The notes under the pieces were generated by a model. It saw only the letters and a program-made list of their open reading frames with translations, was not told the DNA's origin and made no database searches. From DAOWGG01 sp965369815 (GTDB taxonomy: Bacteria; Patescibacteriota; Gracilibacteria; UM-FILTER-43-11), in assembly GCA_965369815.1 (NCBI GenBank), contig CBDUQS010000012.1:1-30271 (forward strand): a stretch of DNA of 30,271 nucleotides, written 5' to 3'. Shown here in pieces: positions 8,132-15,939 of this stretch. A program made the translations under genes and the position numbers. Every line of letters starts with the position of its first letter. Position 1 is the first letter of the stretch.

Positions 8132-11100
8132 TTATTTAACAGTTAAATTTGCTTCCTCAGTCAACTCACCATAAAGTGTATCTGTCGCCCGAACACGCAT
8201 ACGAACCTTACCACCGTCAGAAGCAGTAAAAATAGAGGCTGCCTTTGAATCTTCTGCAGTAACAGGATTGGGGGTAAAGTCACCACTTCCTTCCAAAAGC
8301 TCAAAAAAGACTTTTCCTATATAGGGAGTTCCATCGGCATTCAAAACACGAACATTTATGTCCGCACTACCTCCTTTTTCAAGCTTGGCAGGAACAACCT
8401 CAATATCCAAGGTGGTTAAAGCATGCTTTGGGGTACTAACCTGAAGCGATTGATAGCTATTTTTTTGACGTTCAGCTTCAGTTAAGTTTAGATCAATATC
8501 ACGAACAACAACCCCTTCCATTCCAACCATATCTTTGGTTTTAAGGCGAACTTTATAAATCCCTTTTTCAGAATAAGTGTGTTCTGGTGTCATTTCAGTT
8601 GATTGAACATCGTCATCCTTAATACCATTCCCGTTCGAATCTTCATTGATATTAAAATCCCATTCAAAACGAAGAGTGGTGTCATCTAAATCTGGATCAA
8701 ATCGAGAATGTCCACCATCAAAACGTACATTATTTCCTTCTACTAAATAAGTAAAAGCAGCCTGAGGAAGCGCATTGGTTGCTTCCACAAAAACAGACTT
8801 ATTAGCACTAGATGAAAGGCCTCGATGAGTCACCTTCAAGCGAATTTCATATTCGCCTGGCGTATTGAATTGACGATTTACCTGGGCGCCAGAACTAGTA
8901 TCATCAAACTCCCCATCATTATCAAAATCCCACCGGAATGCATCACGAGGAAGCTCTTCTCCTTGTGGATCATACGAACGAGAAATAAAAGTAATTGAAT
9001 CTCCTACGCTAATGGTCGTTTTGTCCACATTGAATTCAGCCACAGGAGAAAGATTCGGACCATTCTGAATATCCAAATAGCTCACCTCACCAAATCGCTC
9101 AACACTATCGTAAATACCATTATCATTATCGGTGATTTCAACCACAAAGAAATATCGGTTTGAAACATCCGCCTCACCAAAAGAAGTAATGGTTATATCA
9201 GTATCAGAAACCGAAGTACTATGAACACCAAGTTTTTCATCTTCAAAGCCTTCACGGTAATACCACCATCGATACTTTTTAATTGTTCCATCTTTATCTT
9301 TAGAATTAACAACTTTAAGCTTCACCTTGGCAGGTGTCACCAAATCATCAGCATCTGGAGGGGTAATGATAAAATCAGTGATCTGAGGAAGCTCATTAAT
9401 AGTTTTAAAATAAGCTTCATCTGCCTTACTAAGCTTACCTGTCAGCTGATCGCGAACCACTAAACTAACAGAGAAGCATTCCCCCTCACGATTGATTTCA
9501 TCAAATTTATAAGTACTTTCTTTGCTACTACCCTTCTCACCACCAGGAAATTTCCAATCATAAGAAAGTAGCCTTGAAGATCCATCGGTATTAATCGAAC
9601 CCTTGGCATCAAAGCGAATTAAGTCGGCTCGAGTCACCACCGCCCCTTCTTGATCTTCTCCACAAAGATTCTCAACAACACGAGGTTGACGACCTCCCAC
9701 CATATAATTGATCACCGCCATGGGCTCATCCCCAGCACCAACCAAAACACGGCGAGTATCAAAATTGTCATTGTCATCTTTGTCAAAGAAATTTAATTTT
9801 ACAGTAAATTTACCCGTTTCATTATAGGTATGGGAAGCACTTGTTTCTTCAGTGCTAATCGTTTCCCCATCTCCGAATTCCCACAAATAAGCCACTGCAT
9901 TGGGGCTTTTAATAGAAAGTTCAATCGGCTCACCCACACGAGTGGCACGAACCTCAGAAATAATATCGGCCGATAAAACTGATTGAATGGATACCTTCTT
10001 TTCAATCTGATCTCGTTTTCCAAAAGCATCTTCAACCTGAAGCTTTGTTCGGTATTCCCCTACCTTATTGTATTCATGTGAAACAAGCGTCTCTTTCCCA
10101 TCAACAATTTCAAAATTTCCATCTCCATCAAAATCCCAAGAGTAAGTAATACTATCCCCCTCATCTGGATCGTAACTATCAATCGCTGAAAATTCAACAT
10201 GATTCGGATGATTTTGCTCTGGAGTGTCAAAAGTAAAATTAGCAATCGGCAAACGAGATAAAACATTGATATTTTTCACCAATTTATCTTGAGCCCCTGT
10301 AATATCGGTAACAATCAAAGTCACCTCATAGTCGCCAGGACGGTTAAACCGATGAAAAAATGAAGAATCTTCACTTTCAAAAACGGTGCGCCCTTCACTA
10401 TCAATAACATTCCATTCATAATCTTTAATCAACCCATCGTCGGAACGAGAGCCTCCACCAACAAAGGTGAATTCTGTATTCACATTCCCTTTAGATGGAG
10501 AAACACGAATATCAGCTGCCAACGATTTAACAAATAATTTAACAATACGTTTATCATCAATACCAAGATTGTCGGTCACTTCAAGCTTCACAAAATACTC
10601 ACCCATCTCTTTATAGGTATGAACAACGGTAGAAGGAACATTTCGAGTCTCCTCAAATGTGTCTCCAAAAAACCATTTGTATTTTTCAATCTTACGACCC
10701 AATGCCGGTGTTGTAGGACTAGGATCAAAAGAGATACCTGTCTCTGCCTCTTTAAGAGTTACATTAAAAATATCATCTGCTTCAGAGCCGTTAATACGAA
10801 ATTGAACACTAGAAGACGGTGGATTAGCCTTAATTCGAACCACAGATACGCCATCAAGTGCTGTATCATACCCGTCATCATCCGGTGAAGCGGACACACG
10901 CAAGCGAACCGCATAAGCGTTTGCTTCAGTGAACTCCGTCACCACCACAGGGTCAGAACCAAGAGAAATTTCATTCCCCTGATTATCCAGATAAGTCCAA
11001 TTGTACTCACTAATGGTCTTCCCAGTTGGATCAATAGAATCCAATCCATCTAATTGAACTGTAAAAGGAACATTTCCAGATCCTGGGAGCGCAAAAATAC

Positions 11101-12169
11101 GTGCCTGAACAATCGGGAAAGATCGAATGAGTTCTTTGAGTTTTTTATATTTTGATTCAAATCGATTGTACTTAACCGTATTTGAAGGATCGCTGATTAA
11201 ATCATCTAAATTCCCTGAAACATCATCATAAGCCTCGTTAATGTCTGGATCATTTGGCATATTCTCCTGAAGCTTATCCAATTCTTCACGAAGTAGCTTT
11301 AAACGAGAGAGACCTTCTACAAAATCTTCAAGTTCACGTATGGCGTTATCAGAAAGTGGATTTCCGTCTGCATTAAGACCCTCTTCTGCCAACGCCTCAG
11401 CTGCATCAATCATTGCATCCAAATTACCAGAAGGAATCGTACTGATATCCAGCGCTCCAACATTCAGTAAATTACCAAGCCCTTGCATCAGTTCATCAAT
11501 CGCATTTAAGTTGTCATTCACAGCTGGGGTAGTTGGGCCACCACGCACCCCTTCACGAGGCGCATCGGGCTGACTGGTATAAGGCAATGCGGTACAAACG
11601 GGCTCATTCTCATCGTTGAAAGCACAAGTCTCATCCAGAGCACAAATAGTGCCTCCACACGTCTCCCCAGGTCCATCAGTGGATGTTCCACCACCAGTGC
11701 CTGCTGAATTAGTAATAAAGCTAACAATCGAGAAAGAAAGAAGCACCACCACAATACCCAAGGCGGAATACGTCATAATCTTCTTTGCTTTCGTAATCGA
11801 TTCGTCATTTCCTCCGCTTAATATCCACAAAACACCCGCATAAATGAAAGCAAGAGTGGCTAAAAAGCCAAGAAACCCAGTGAAATAGTTCACCATCGAA
11901 AGAAGGGTTTCTGCAAAACCATCCTTAGAAATGGAGTCACTAATCTTATCTTCACCCCCTGCAATCGTCAAACCAGATCCTTGATAAAAATTTTCAGAAG
12001 CCACATTAGAACCGGTATTTACAGGATCTGAAATAGGAAAAGGAATCGGTTGTCCTGGAGTCGCAGCAAAAGCATCAGATACTAGATAGCCACTGCTAAA
12101 CAAGAAAACTGTCACCAATGCGATGGCTCCAAAGAACTTTGTCCAATGCTTTAGAAAATTAAGTTTCAT
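8132..12169 (-). CDS. Giant VirB2-like/PKD fusion surface protein (1345 aa)
   Basis: Start chosen at ATG 12169-12167: it lies one base after the pilin stop codon, follows a GAAGG at 11 bases, and gives a clean signal peptide (MKLNFLKHW to about residue 35, ending DAFA). An upstream in-frame start at 12214 would overlap the pilin by 44 bases and spoil the signal peptide. Residues 90-153 form two membrane spans joined by a charged loop GGNDESITKAKK, matching the pilin encoded upstream (FIYAG, GND, KI..Y..LG, LSFSIV). A short four-cysteine segment (Cys171, 176, 182, 192) and a helical region (about 205-350) follow. Then come about nine PKD domains, several with acidic WDFDGDG or WDFDNDG forms, and a C-terminal Ig-like domain resembling bacterial Ig folds. 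I infer a cell-surface stalk anchored through a pilin-type hairpin. Function is not established. Confidence 0.85.
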   Translation of the reverse strand: MKLNFLKHWTKFFGAIALVTVFLFSSGYLVSDAFAATPGQPIPFPISDPVNTGSNVASENFYQGSGLTIAGGEDKISDSISKDGFAETLLSMVNYFTGFLGFLATLAFIYAGVLWILSGGNDESITKAKKIMTYSALGIVVVLLSFSIVSFITNSAGTGGGTSTDGPGETCGGTICALDETCAFNDENEPVCTALPYTSQPDAPREGVRGGPTTPAVNDNLNAIDELMQGLGNLLNVGALDISTIPSGNLDAMIDAAEALAEEGLNADGNPLSDNAIRELEDFVEGLSRLKLLREELDKLQENMPNDPDINEAYDDVSGNLDDLISDPSNTVKYNRFESKYKKLKELIRSFPIVQARIFALPGSGNVPFTVQLDGLDSIDPTGKTISEYNWTYLDNQGNEISLGSDPVVVTEFTEANAYAVRLRVSASPDDDGYDTALDGVSVVRIKANPPSSSVQFRINGSEADDIFNVTLKEAETGISFDPSPTTPALGRKIEKYKWFFGDTFEETRNVPSTVVHTYKEMGEYFVKLEVTDNLGIDDKRIVKLFVKSLAADIRVSPSKGNVNTEFTFVGGGSRSDDGLIKDYEWNVIDSEGRTVFESEDSSFFHRFNRPGDYEVTLIVTDITGAQDKLVKNINVLSRLPIANFTFDTPEQNHPNHVEFSAIDSYDPDEGDSITYSWDFDGDGNFEIVDGKETLVSHEYNKVGEYRTKLQVEDAFGKRDQIEKKVSIQSVLSADIISEVRATRVGEPIELSIKSPNAVAYLWEFGDGETISTEETSASHTYNETGKFTVKLNFFDKDDNDNFDTRRVLVGAGDEPMAVINYMVGGRQPRVVENLCGEDQEGAVVTRADLIRFDAKGSINTDGSSRLLSYDWKFPGGEKGSSKESTYKFDEINREGECFSVSLVVRDQLTGKLSKADEAYFKTINELPQITDFIITPPDADDLVTPAKVKLKVVNSKDKDGTIKKYRWWYYREGFEDEKLGVHSTSVSDTDITITSFGEADVSNRYFFVVEITDNDNGIYDSVERFGEVSYLDIQNGPNLSPVAEFNVDKTTISVGDSITFISRSYDPQGEELPRDAFRWDFDNDGEFDDTSSGAQVNRQFNTPGEYEIRLKVTHRGLSSSANKSVFVEATNALPQAAFTYLVEGNNVRFDGGHSRFDPDLDDTTLRFEWDFNINEDSNGNGIKDDDVQSTEMTPEHTYSEKGIYKVRLKTKDMVGMEGVVVRDIDLNLTEAERQKNSYQSLQVSTPKHALTTLDIEVVPAKLEKGGSADINVRVLNADGTPYIGKVFFELLEGSGDFTPNPVTAEDSKAASIFTASDGGKVRMRVRATDTLYGELTEEANLTVK

Positions 12170-12170
12170 A

Positions 12171-12599
12171 TTAATTAATGCCTTCAACAAGATCTTGAGT
12201 AAATAGCTGAACAATGCTGAATGAGAGAATTACAAGAATCAACCCAAGCACTGCATAAATAAGAATTTTTTTTGACTTCTGAATCTGATCGTCGTTTCCA
12301 TAAGCTGTTACATACATAAAGCCAGCATAAACAAACCCAACAAATGCTGCCAAGGTTAGGTAGGGCAAAGAAAAGTTAACGTATTTTAGAACCAAATCAC
12401 CAATATCACCCGTTCCAGCAACCCCTGTCGGAGCCAGTACATTGCCAATAGCAGCCGTTCCTCCCGCGGCATCACTTAAGGTTTCACCAGTTGTCGGATC
12501 CGTCACATCTCCCTTGAAGATCTGAGCCAATGTAAGAGGAGAAAAGGCGAGGAATAATACAAGGAATGAAGTGATTTTTTGAAGCGGTTTTTGAGTCAT
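12171..12599 (-). CDS. VirB2/TrbC-like small membrane pilin (142 aa)
   Basis: Signal peptide at 1-25 (ending LTLAQ), a polar linker rich in Gly/Thr (30-68), and two hydrophobic spans (about 76-98 and 110-133) joined by the short polar loop AYGNDDQIQKSKK. This is the layout of VirB2/TrbC conjugative pilins and of the pilin-like proteins common near Patescibacteria secretion or pilus loci. The loop and second span are close to those in the giant PKD protein encoded next. The stop TAA (12173-12171) is one base from the next start codon, so the two should be translated as a unit. A strong promoter lies at 12640-12668. The leader ends CAAAACAAA before the ATG, with no Shine-Dalgarno site. No VirB4, VirD4 or other secretion gene is in the window, so a role in DNA transfer is unsupported. 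Confidence 0.75.
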   Translation of the reverse strand: MTQKPLQKITSFLVLFLAFSPLTLAQIFKGDVTDPTTGETLSDAAGGTAAIGNVLAPTGVAGTGDIGDLVLKYVNFSLPYLTLAAFVGFVYAGFMYVTAYGNDDQIQKSKKILIYAVLGLILVILSFSIVQLFTQDLVEGIN

Positions 12600-12639
12600 T
12601 TTGTTTTGGGTGTTTGTTTAATCTTATTCAAATCTAATA

Positions 12640-12668
12640 ATTATAGCAAATTTTAGAGAGAAAATCAA
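12640..12668 (-). promoter_or_regulatory. Strong extended -10 promoter of the pilin-PKD operon
   Basis: On the minus strand: -35 TTGATT (12668-12663), 17-base spacer, TGC-TATAAT (-10 at 12645-12640), i.e. a perfect -10 with an extended TGn element. Predicted start near 12633, leader about 34 bases. It should drive the pilin and giant PKD genes and perhaps the 776-aa PKD gene. Confidence 0.7.
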
Positions 12669-12690
12669 TGCTAACAAAAAATAAAATAAC

Positions 12691-12735
12691 ATTTTCTAAT
12701 TTGGGTATGCTTCGCTGGGGCCCAAATTAGAAAAT
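12691..12735. other. Perfect 15-bp inverted repeat between regulator and pilin
   Basis: ATTTTCTAATTTGGG (12691-12705) pairs exactly with CCCAAATTAGAAAAT (12721-12735) across a 15-base loop ending GGGG. It lies about 25 bases upstream of the pilin -35 box. It could be an operator for a dimeric protein, an RNA structure of the upstream transcript, or a repeat element. Confidence 0.75.
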
Positions 12736-12754
12736 AACTTTATGCGGGAAAGAC

Positions 12755-12779
12755 CGCGAAAACCGAAGCGGTTTTCGCG
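12755..12779. other. Perfect 11-bp GC-rich hairpin
   Basis: CGCGAAAACCG, loop AAG, CGGTTTTCGCG. It follows the 15-bp inverted repeat by 20 bases and lies just beyond the terminator of the regulator gene. Together the two hairpins form a compact structured block of about 90 bases. Confidence 0.75.
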
Positions 12780-12785
12780 AAAACT

Positions 12786-12817
12786 AAAAAACCCACCCCT
12801 ACCAAAGCAGAGATGGG
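12786..12817 (-). terminator. Rho-independent terminator of the sigma4/winged-helix regulator
   Basis: Read on the minus strand: CCCATCTCT, 8-base loop, AGGGGTGGG (nine pairs counting G-T), then six T. It starts 19 bases after the regulator's stop codon. Confidence 0.75.
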
Positions 12818-12835
12818 CCTTTGAGATTAAAACAA

Positions 12836-13948
12836 TTATTTTTTATCCATATCAAGATCGTAAACTGCACGACCGACACGAACAAAGTGTGGATTCTTTT
12901 GGAGGTTAAGAGAAATAGTTCCGATTTTAACCTTACGCTGTTTAAGAACCATTTCAACAATTCTTTTCTTAGGCATTGCCCCGTTCTTTTCAAGTAATCT
13001 CTCAATCACATCAGAAACAGTTCCAGGTTCATATCCCCAAGAAGAAAGAGCATAAAGACCGCGACCCACCAAAACAAACTGGCTGTAACGGATCAACTCA
13101 TTGTGAACCGCCTGAACGGTTACCATTTTTTTATCAAAACCAGTTTCAGCAATGCGATTAGCGATCTCAACAAAGTGAAGAGGTTTTTTAGATTTTTCAA
13201 GAACGATGATCGCCTTATCACGAATACTTCGTGGATTAACATGACGCCATTCCATAAGTCCCCACTTTCCTTCAACACTACGAGCGCGTTTGTCGGTTTT
13301 AAGACAAGAAATGATCATCTTAGAAGAAGCGCCTTTATCTTTAAATAAATTCAAGTTCTTAACAGTAGAAACAATTTGATCTTCTGTCATAATGTTCCCA
13401 TTTTTCTTTAGAGTAGTAATTGAAGATTCTGCAATCTTACGAACCTCTGAAAGAGCAATAGTTTTAAACATCCAGAATGCTTCTGAAGTAGCCGTTCGAG
13501 GAGATTTTCGAAGCTCTACATCACAATTAAGTGAAAGAACAATAATACTTCCGTCTACCTGATCAGTACTATAAATATTCTGAAGCATTTTATTAATAAT
13601 GTCAGACTCAAGCATTACCCCACCTTCTTCTTCAATAAACTGTTTAGCTAAACGGTTCACCAAACGAAGTTTTGTATTACTAACGGTTCGACGAAGTTTA
13701 TTTAAAGCAATATTTTCAATCTGACGGATACGCTCACGAGTCACTGAATAATGCCTTCCAATCTTATCAAGAGTTTGACGTGGTTTATTATTTAAGCTGA
13801 AACGCTTAATAATTACATCCTTTTCCTTGTCAGTTAAAACCAAAAACATATCATCGATAACTTCCTTGAGGTTAAGGTCGTTCTCCTGCAATACGGTTAA
13901 AGCTGGATTTCCGTTTGAATCCTGTTGCTTGTTTGATGTGCTATCCAT
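12836..13948 (-). CDS. Regulator with sigma-70 region 4 domain and tandem HARE-type winged helices (370 aa)
   Basis: Residues 36-88 are a clear sigma-70 region 4: LTDKEKDVIIKRF, then the helix-turn-helix with TLDKIGRHYSVTRERIRQIE, which binds -35 DNA in true sigma factors. No region 2 or 3 is present, so it cannot melt a promoter by itself. The rest looks like up to four tandem winged-helix units (about 95-160, 165-235, 240-305, 308-367). The third (KPLHFVEIANRI ... VGRGLYALSSWGY) fits the HARE-HTH domain, also found in the RNA polymerase delta subunit; the second and fourth share its ending pattern. I infer an RNA polymerase-associated regulator. Its own promoter (14006-14035) and terminator make it a single-gene unit directly upstream of the pilin-PKD operon, a candidate controller of it. 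Confidence 0.75.
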   Translation of the reverse strand: MDSTSNKQQDSNGNPALTVLQENDLNLKEVIDDMFLVLTDKEKDVIIKRFSLNNKPRQTLDKIGRHYSVTRERIRQIENIALNKLRRTVSNTKLRLVNRLAKQFIEEEGGVMLESDIINKMLQNIYSTDQVDGSIIVLSLNCDVELRKSPRTATSEAFWMFKTIALSEVRKIAESSITTLKKNGNIMTEDQIVSTVKNLNLFKDKGASSKMIISCLKTDKRARSVEGKWGLMEWRHVNPRSIRDKAIIVLEKSKKPLHFVEIANRIAETGFDKKMVTVQAVHNELIRYSQFVLVGRGLYALSSWGYEPGTVSDVIERLLEKNGAMPKKRIVEMVLKQRKVKIGTISLNLQKNPHFVRVGRAVYDLDMDKK

Positions 13949-14005
13949 AAGGTCAAGGGGGTTAAGACTTATTGGGTGGAGGACAAGGTGGCTAATACAA
14001 ATCTT

Positions 14006-14035
14006 ATCTTAATAAAGTTTTTTAAGAAACGTCAA
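14006..14035 (-). promoter_or_regulatory. Promoter of the sigma4/winged-helix regulator
   Basis: On the minus strand: -35 TTGACG (14035-14030), 18-base spacer, -10 TAAGAT (14011-14006). The leader to ATG 13948 is about 50 bases and has no evident Shine-Dalgarno site. Confidence 0.6.
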
Positions 14036-14127
14036 GTATTATTTCCCAATATCAATTGAAGGACATATGCCTTATTAATCAAAATGGGATTTATTATATA
14101 TACAAAAAATAATTTTGTCAACTATTT

Positions 14128-14268
14128 TTATTTCTCTCCCAAGGAACGCCTTTCTTCTTTTCGAATTCGGGCCTTTTCTTTGTTTTTTCGAACTCTCAAT
14201 TTACTTTTAGGTCTCTGTATCTTTGCAGAACTCAAACCATGTTGTTTGCTAGAAGATTTATTCGTCAT
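14128..14268 (-). CDS. Small, very basic protein (46 aa)
   Basis: Runs from ATG 14268-14266 to TAA 14130-14128, starting MTNKSSSKQHGLSSAK. Fifteen or more of its residues after position 15 are Lys or Arg (KSKLRVRKNKEKARIRKEER), with no hydrophobic core. The composition suggests an RNA- or ribosome-associated peptide, but I cannot name a family. Support for a real gene: a good promoter (14299-14328) whose predicted start is about 23 bases before the ATG, and a position between two other single-strand units. The plus-strand reading frame over the same bases (14084-14299) has no comparable support. Confidence 0.55.
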   Translation of the reverse strand: MTNKSSSKQHGLSSAKIQRPKSKLRVRKNKEKARIRKEERRSLGEK

Positions 14269-14298
14269 AATTTCAATCAGTTTTAAACAGCGGGAGTA

Positions 14299-14328
14299 AG
14301 TCTATCGGTTAACTAGTGTATATGTCAA
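14299..14328 (-). promoter_or_regulatory. Promoter of the small basic protein
   Basis: On the minus strand: perfect -35 TTGACA (14328-14323), 18-base spacer, -10 TAGACT (14304-14299). Confidence 0.65.
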
Positions 14329-14370
14329 GAATCTTTTTCGTAAAATAACCACTCTTAAATAGGGGATGAA

Positions 14371-15120
14371 TTACTCAAGGAAAAGTAAAAGAGAAATAAT
14401 CCCAACTCCAGCAAGAAGACTCAATAACTGAAAAAAGGAATTAAGGGGGCGAACCTCCTTATGAAGCTCGGGAAGAAGATCAGAACTAGCGATATATAAA
14501 AAACCACCAATCACCAAAGGAATAATAAAATGAAGGATGAAATCGGGAGTGAGATTGAGAAAAAGAATTAAAAAAGCTCCTAAAAAAGCAGTCGCTGCTG
14601 TTAAAAAGTTAAAAAACAAAGCTTTTTTTACACTCATGCCAGAGTGAAGTAAGACCCCAAAATCCCCCATCTCCTGAGGAATTTCATGCAAGACCACCGC
14701 CACCGTCGTCGCCATGCCCACAGGAACGCTTATCATAAAACTCCCCGCAATCACCATACCATCAGTAAAATTATGAAGAGCATCCCCCACTAAGTTCATA
14801 TGCGCCAATGGATGCGTATGGTCGTGAGTCGCCGAAAGATGACAATGACGCCAATGGAGGATTTTTTCTAAAACAAAAAAGATGAGCATACCAAGTAGAA
14901 TAAAAAGAGAGCTTTTTAAAGTAAGTCCTCCCTTTTCTGCCAATTCAGGTAACAAATGAATAAAAACATCCCCAAGAAGAGCCCCTGCTGCAAAAGAAAC
15001 AAGGAAAATAAGCGCTTTCTTTAAATAGGCCTGCTTAATGGCAATGGTTAAGATTCCAACTAAAGAAAAAACACTGACGGCAAGAACACTTAAAAAAGTG
15101 TAGATCCAAACTTCTGACAT
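14371..15120 (-). CDS. ZIP-family metal transporter (zinc/iron uptake)
   Basis: Inner-membrane carrier that brings divalent metals (zinc, perhaps iron or manganese) into the cell. The 249 residues form about eight hydrophobic spans. The signature metal site is intact: HNFTDG with His116, Asn117 and Asp120 in span 4, and HEIPQE with His145, Glu146 and Glu150 in span 5. A His-rich loop (HWRHCH ... HDHTHP, about 89-103) precedes span 4, as is common in this family. Closest to the bacterial ZupT/GufA type. It is the last gene of an apparent three-gene unit, 15 bases after the FTR1 gene, with no recognisable Shine-Dalgarno site. Confidence 0.9.
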   Translation of the reverse strand: MSEVWIYTFLSVLAVSVFSLVGILTIAIKQAYLKKALIFLVSFAAGALLGDVFIHLLPELAEKGGLTLKSSLFILLGMLIFFVLEKILHWRHCHLSATHDHTHPLAHMNLVGDALHNFTDGMVIAGSFMISVPVGMATTVAVVLHEIPQEMGDFGVLLHSGMSVKKALFFNFLTAATAFLGAFLILFLNLTPDFILHFIIPLVIGGFLYIASSDLLPELHKEVRPLNSFFQLLSLLAGVGIISLLLFLE

Positions 15121-15135
15121 AACATTAAGGTAAAA

Positions 15136-15930
15136 TTAACGAGATTTCCGCAGGGAAAACCAAGCGGCCCCTATAAGATATAGAAGATAAGACAAAACCT
15201 CAATAAAAGAAGGATTCCCATTATAACCAAAAACACCCTTAGCGAATTGCCCAAGAGTCGTCTTTTCATTAAAAATCGAATTCATGTCGTATAAATGCTC
15301 AATAACAATTGGAATCACCCCTGCCTCCTGAAACTCATGAATACCATGAGCAAAAAGACCTGCAGCAAACAGAATCAAAAGAAGACTGGTGGCCTGAAAA
15401 AAACGTTTAACGGGTAACTTAGCCTCGAGGACAAAAATAAGATAACCAATCAAGAGAGCAAAAAAGATACCAGTAAACCCTCCAATCAAAGGAAGGATTC
15501 CCCCACTGTTGAAACTCACTGCTTTTAAAAACAAAACCGTCTCCACCCCCTCGCGCAACACAGCAAAAAGCACCAAAAAAAACAAACTCACTCGATGAAT
15601 TTGATCCCTTTTCCCAAACAGTTTTTGCTTGAGTTGCTCTTTAAAGTTTTTCTGTTGATGAAGCCATAAAATCATATAGGTTAAAAAACCCGCTGCCAAA
15701 AGCATCGTCACCCCCTCAAAAAGCTCTTCATACAACCCGCTAAATCCACCTTCAATGAAAGAAAATAAATAAGCAAACAAAAAACTAAGCGCAATCGCCG
15801 AAGCCGTTGCAATCCAAACAACAGAATTATGCTTTTGCATTTTATACTGATTCAAAAAAGCGAGAACAATACCAATAATCAGCGCAGCCTCAAGGCTCTC
15901 ACGAAACGTGATCAGAAAACTTTCAAACAT
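15136..15930 (-). CDS. FTR1/EfeU-family iron permease
   Basis: Membrane permease for iron. Both diagnostic RExxE motifs are present: RESLE (10-14) in span 1 and REGVE (126-130) in span 4; these are the iron-binding motifs of the family. The 264 residues form about seven spans, the normal size for bacterial EfeU. EfeU normally works with the periplasmic EfeO and the peroxidase EfeB. Neither is seen here, but the neighbouring ZIP transporter (15 bases on) and exonuclease III (9 bases before) are co-directional and probably on the same mRNA. A short Lys-rich loop lies at 93-110. Substrate is inferred from the family. Confidence 0.9.
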   Translation of the reverse strand: MFESFLITFRESLEAALIIGIVLAFLNQYKMQKHNSVVWIATASAIALSFLFAYLFSFIEGGFSGLYEELFEGVTMLLAAGFLTYMILWLHQQKNFKEQLKQKLFGKRDQIHRVSLFFLVLFAVLREGVETVLFLKAVSFNSGGILPLIGGFTGIFFALLIGYLIFVLEAKLPVKRFFQATSLLLILFAAGLFAHGIHEFQEAGVIPIVIEHLYDMNSIFNEKTTLGQFAKGVFGYNGNPSFIEVLSYLLYLIGAAWFSLRKSR

Positions 15931-15939
15931 AAGGAGGAG

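Noticed and set aside
645..12169. Repeat-rich appearance suggestive of a repeat array
   Set aside because: The periodicity is that of PKD domain motifs (about 85-100 codons) with diverged DNA, not a CRISPR or tandem DNA repeat.
12170..12214. Upstream start of the giant PKD protein
   Set aside because: It would overlap the pilin gene and place a second hydrophobic stretch before the clean signal peptide that begins at 12169.
14084..14299. 71-codon plus-strand frame
   Set aside because: Antisense to the small basic protein, which has a matching promoter and a more plausible composition.
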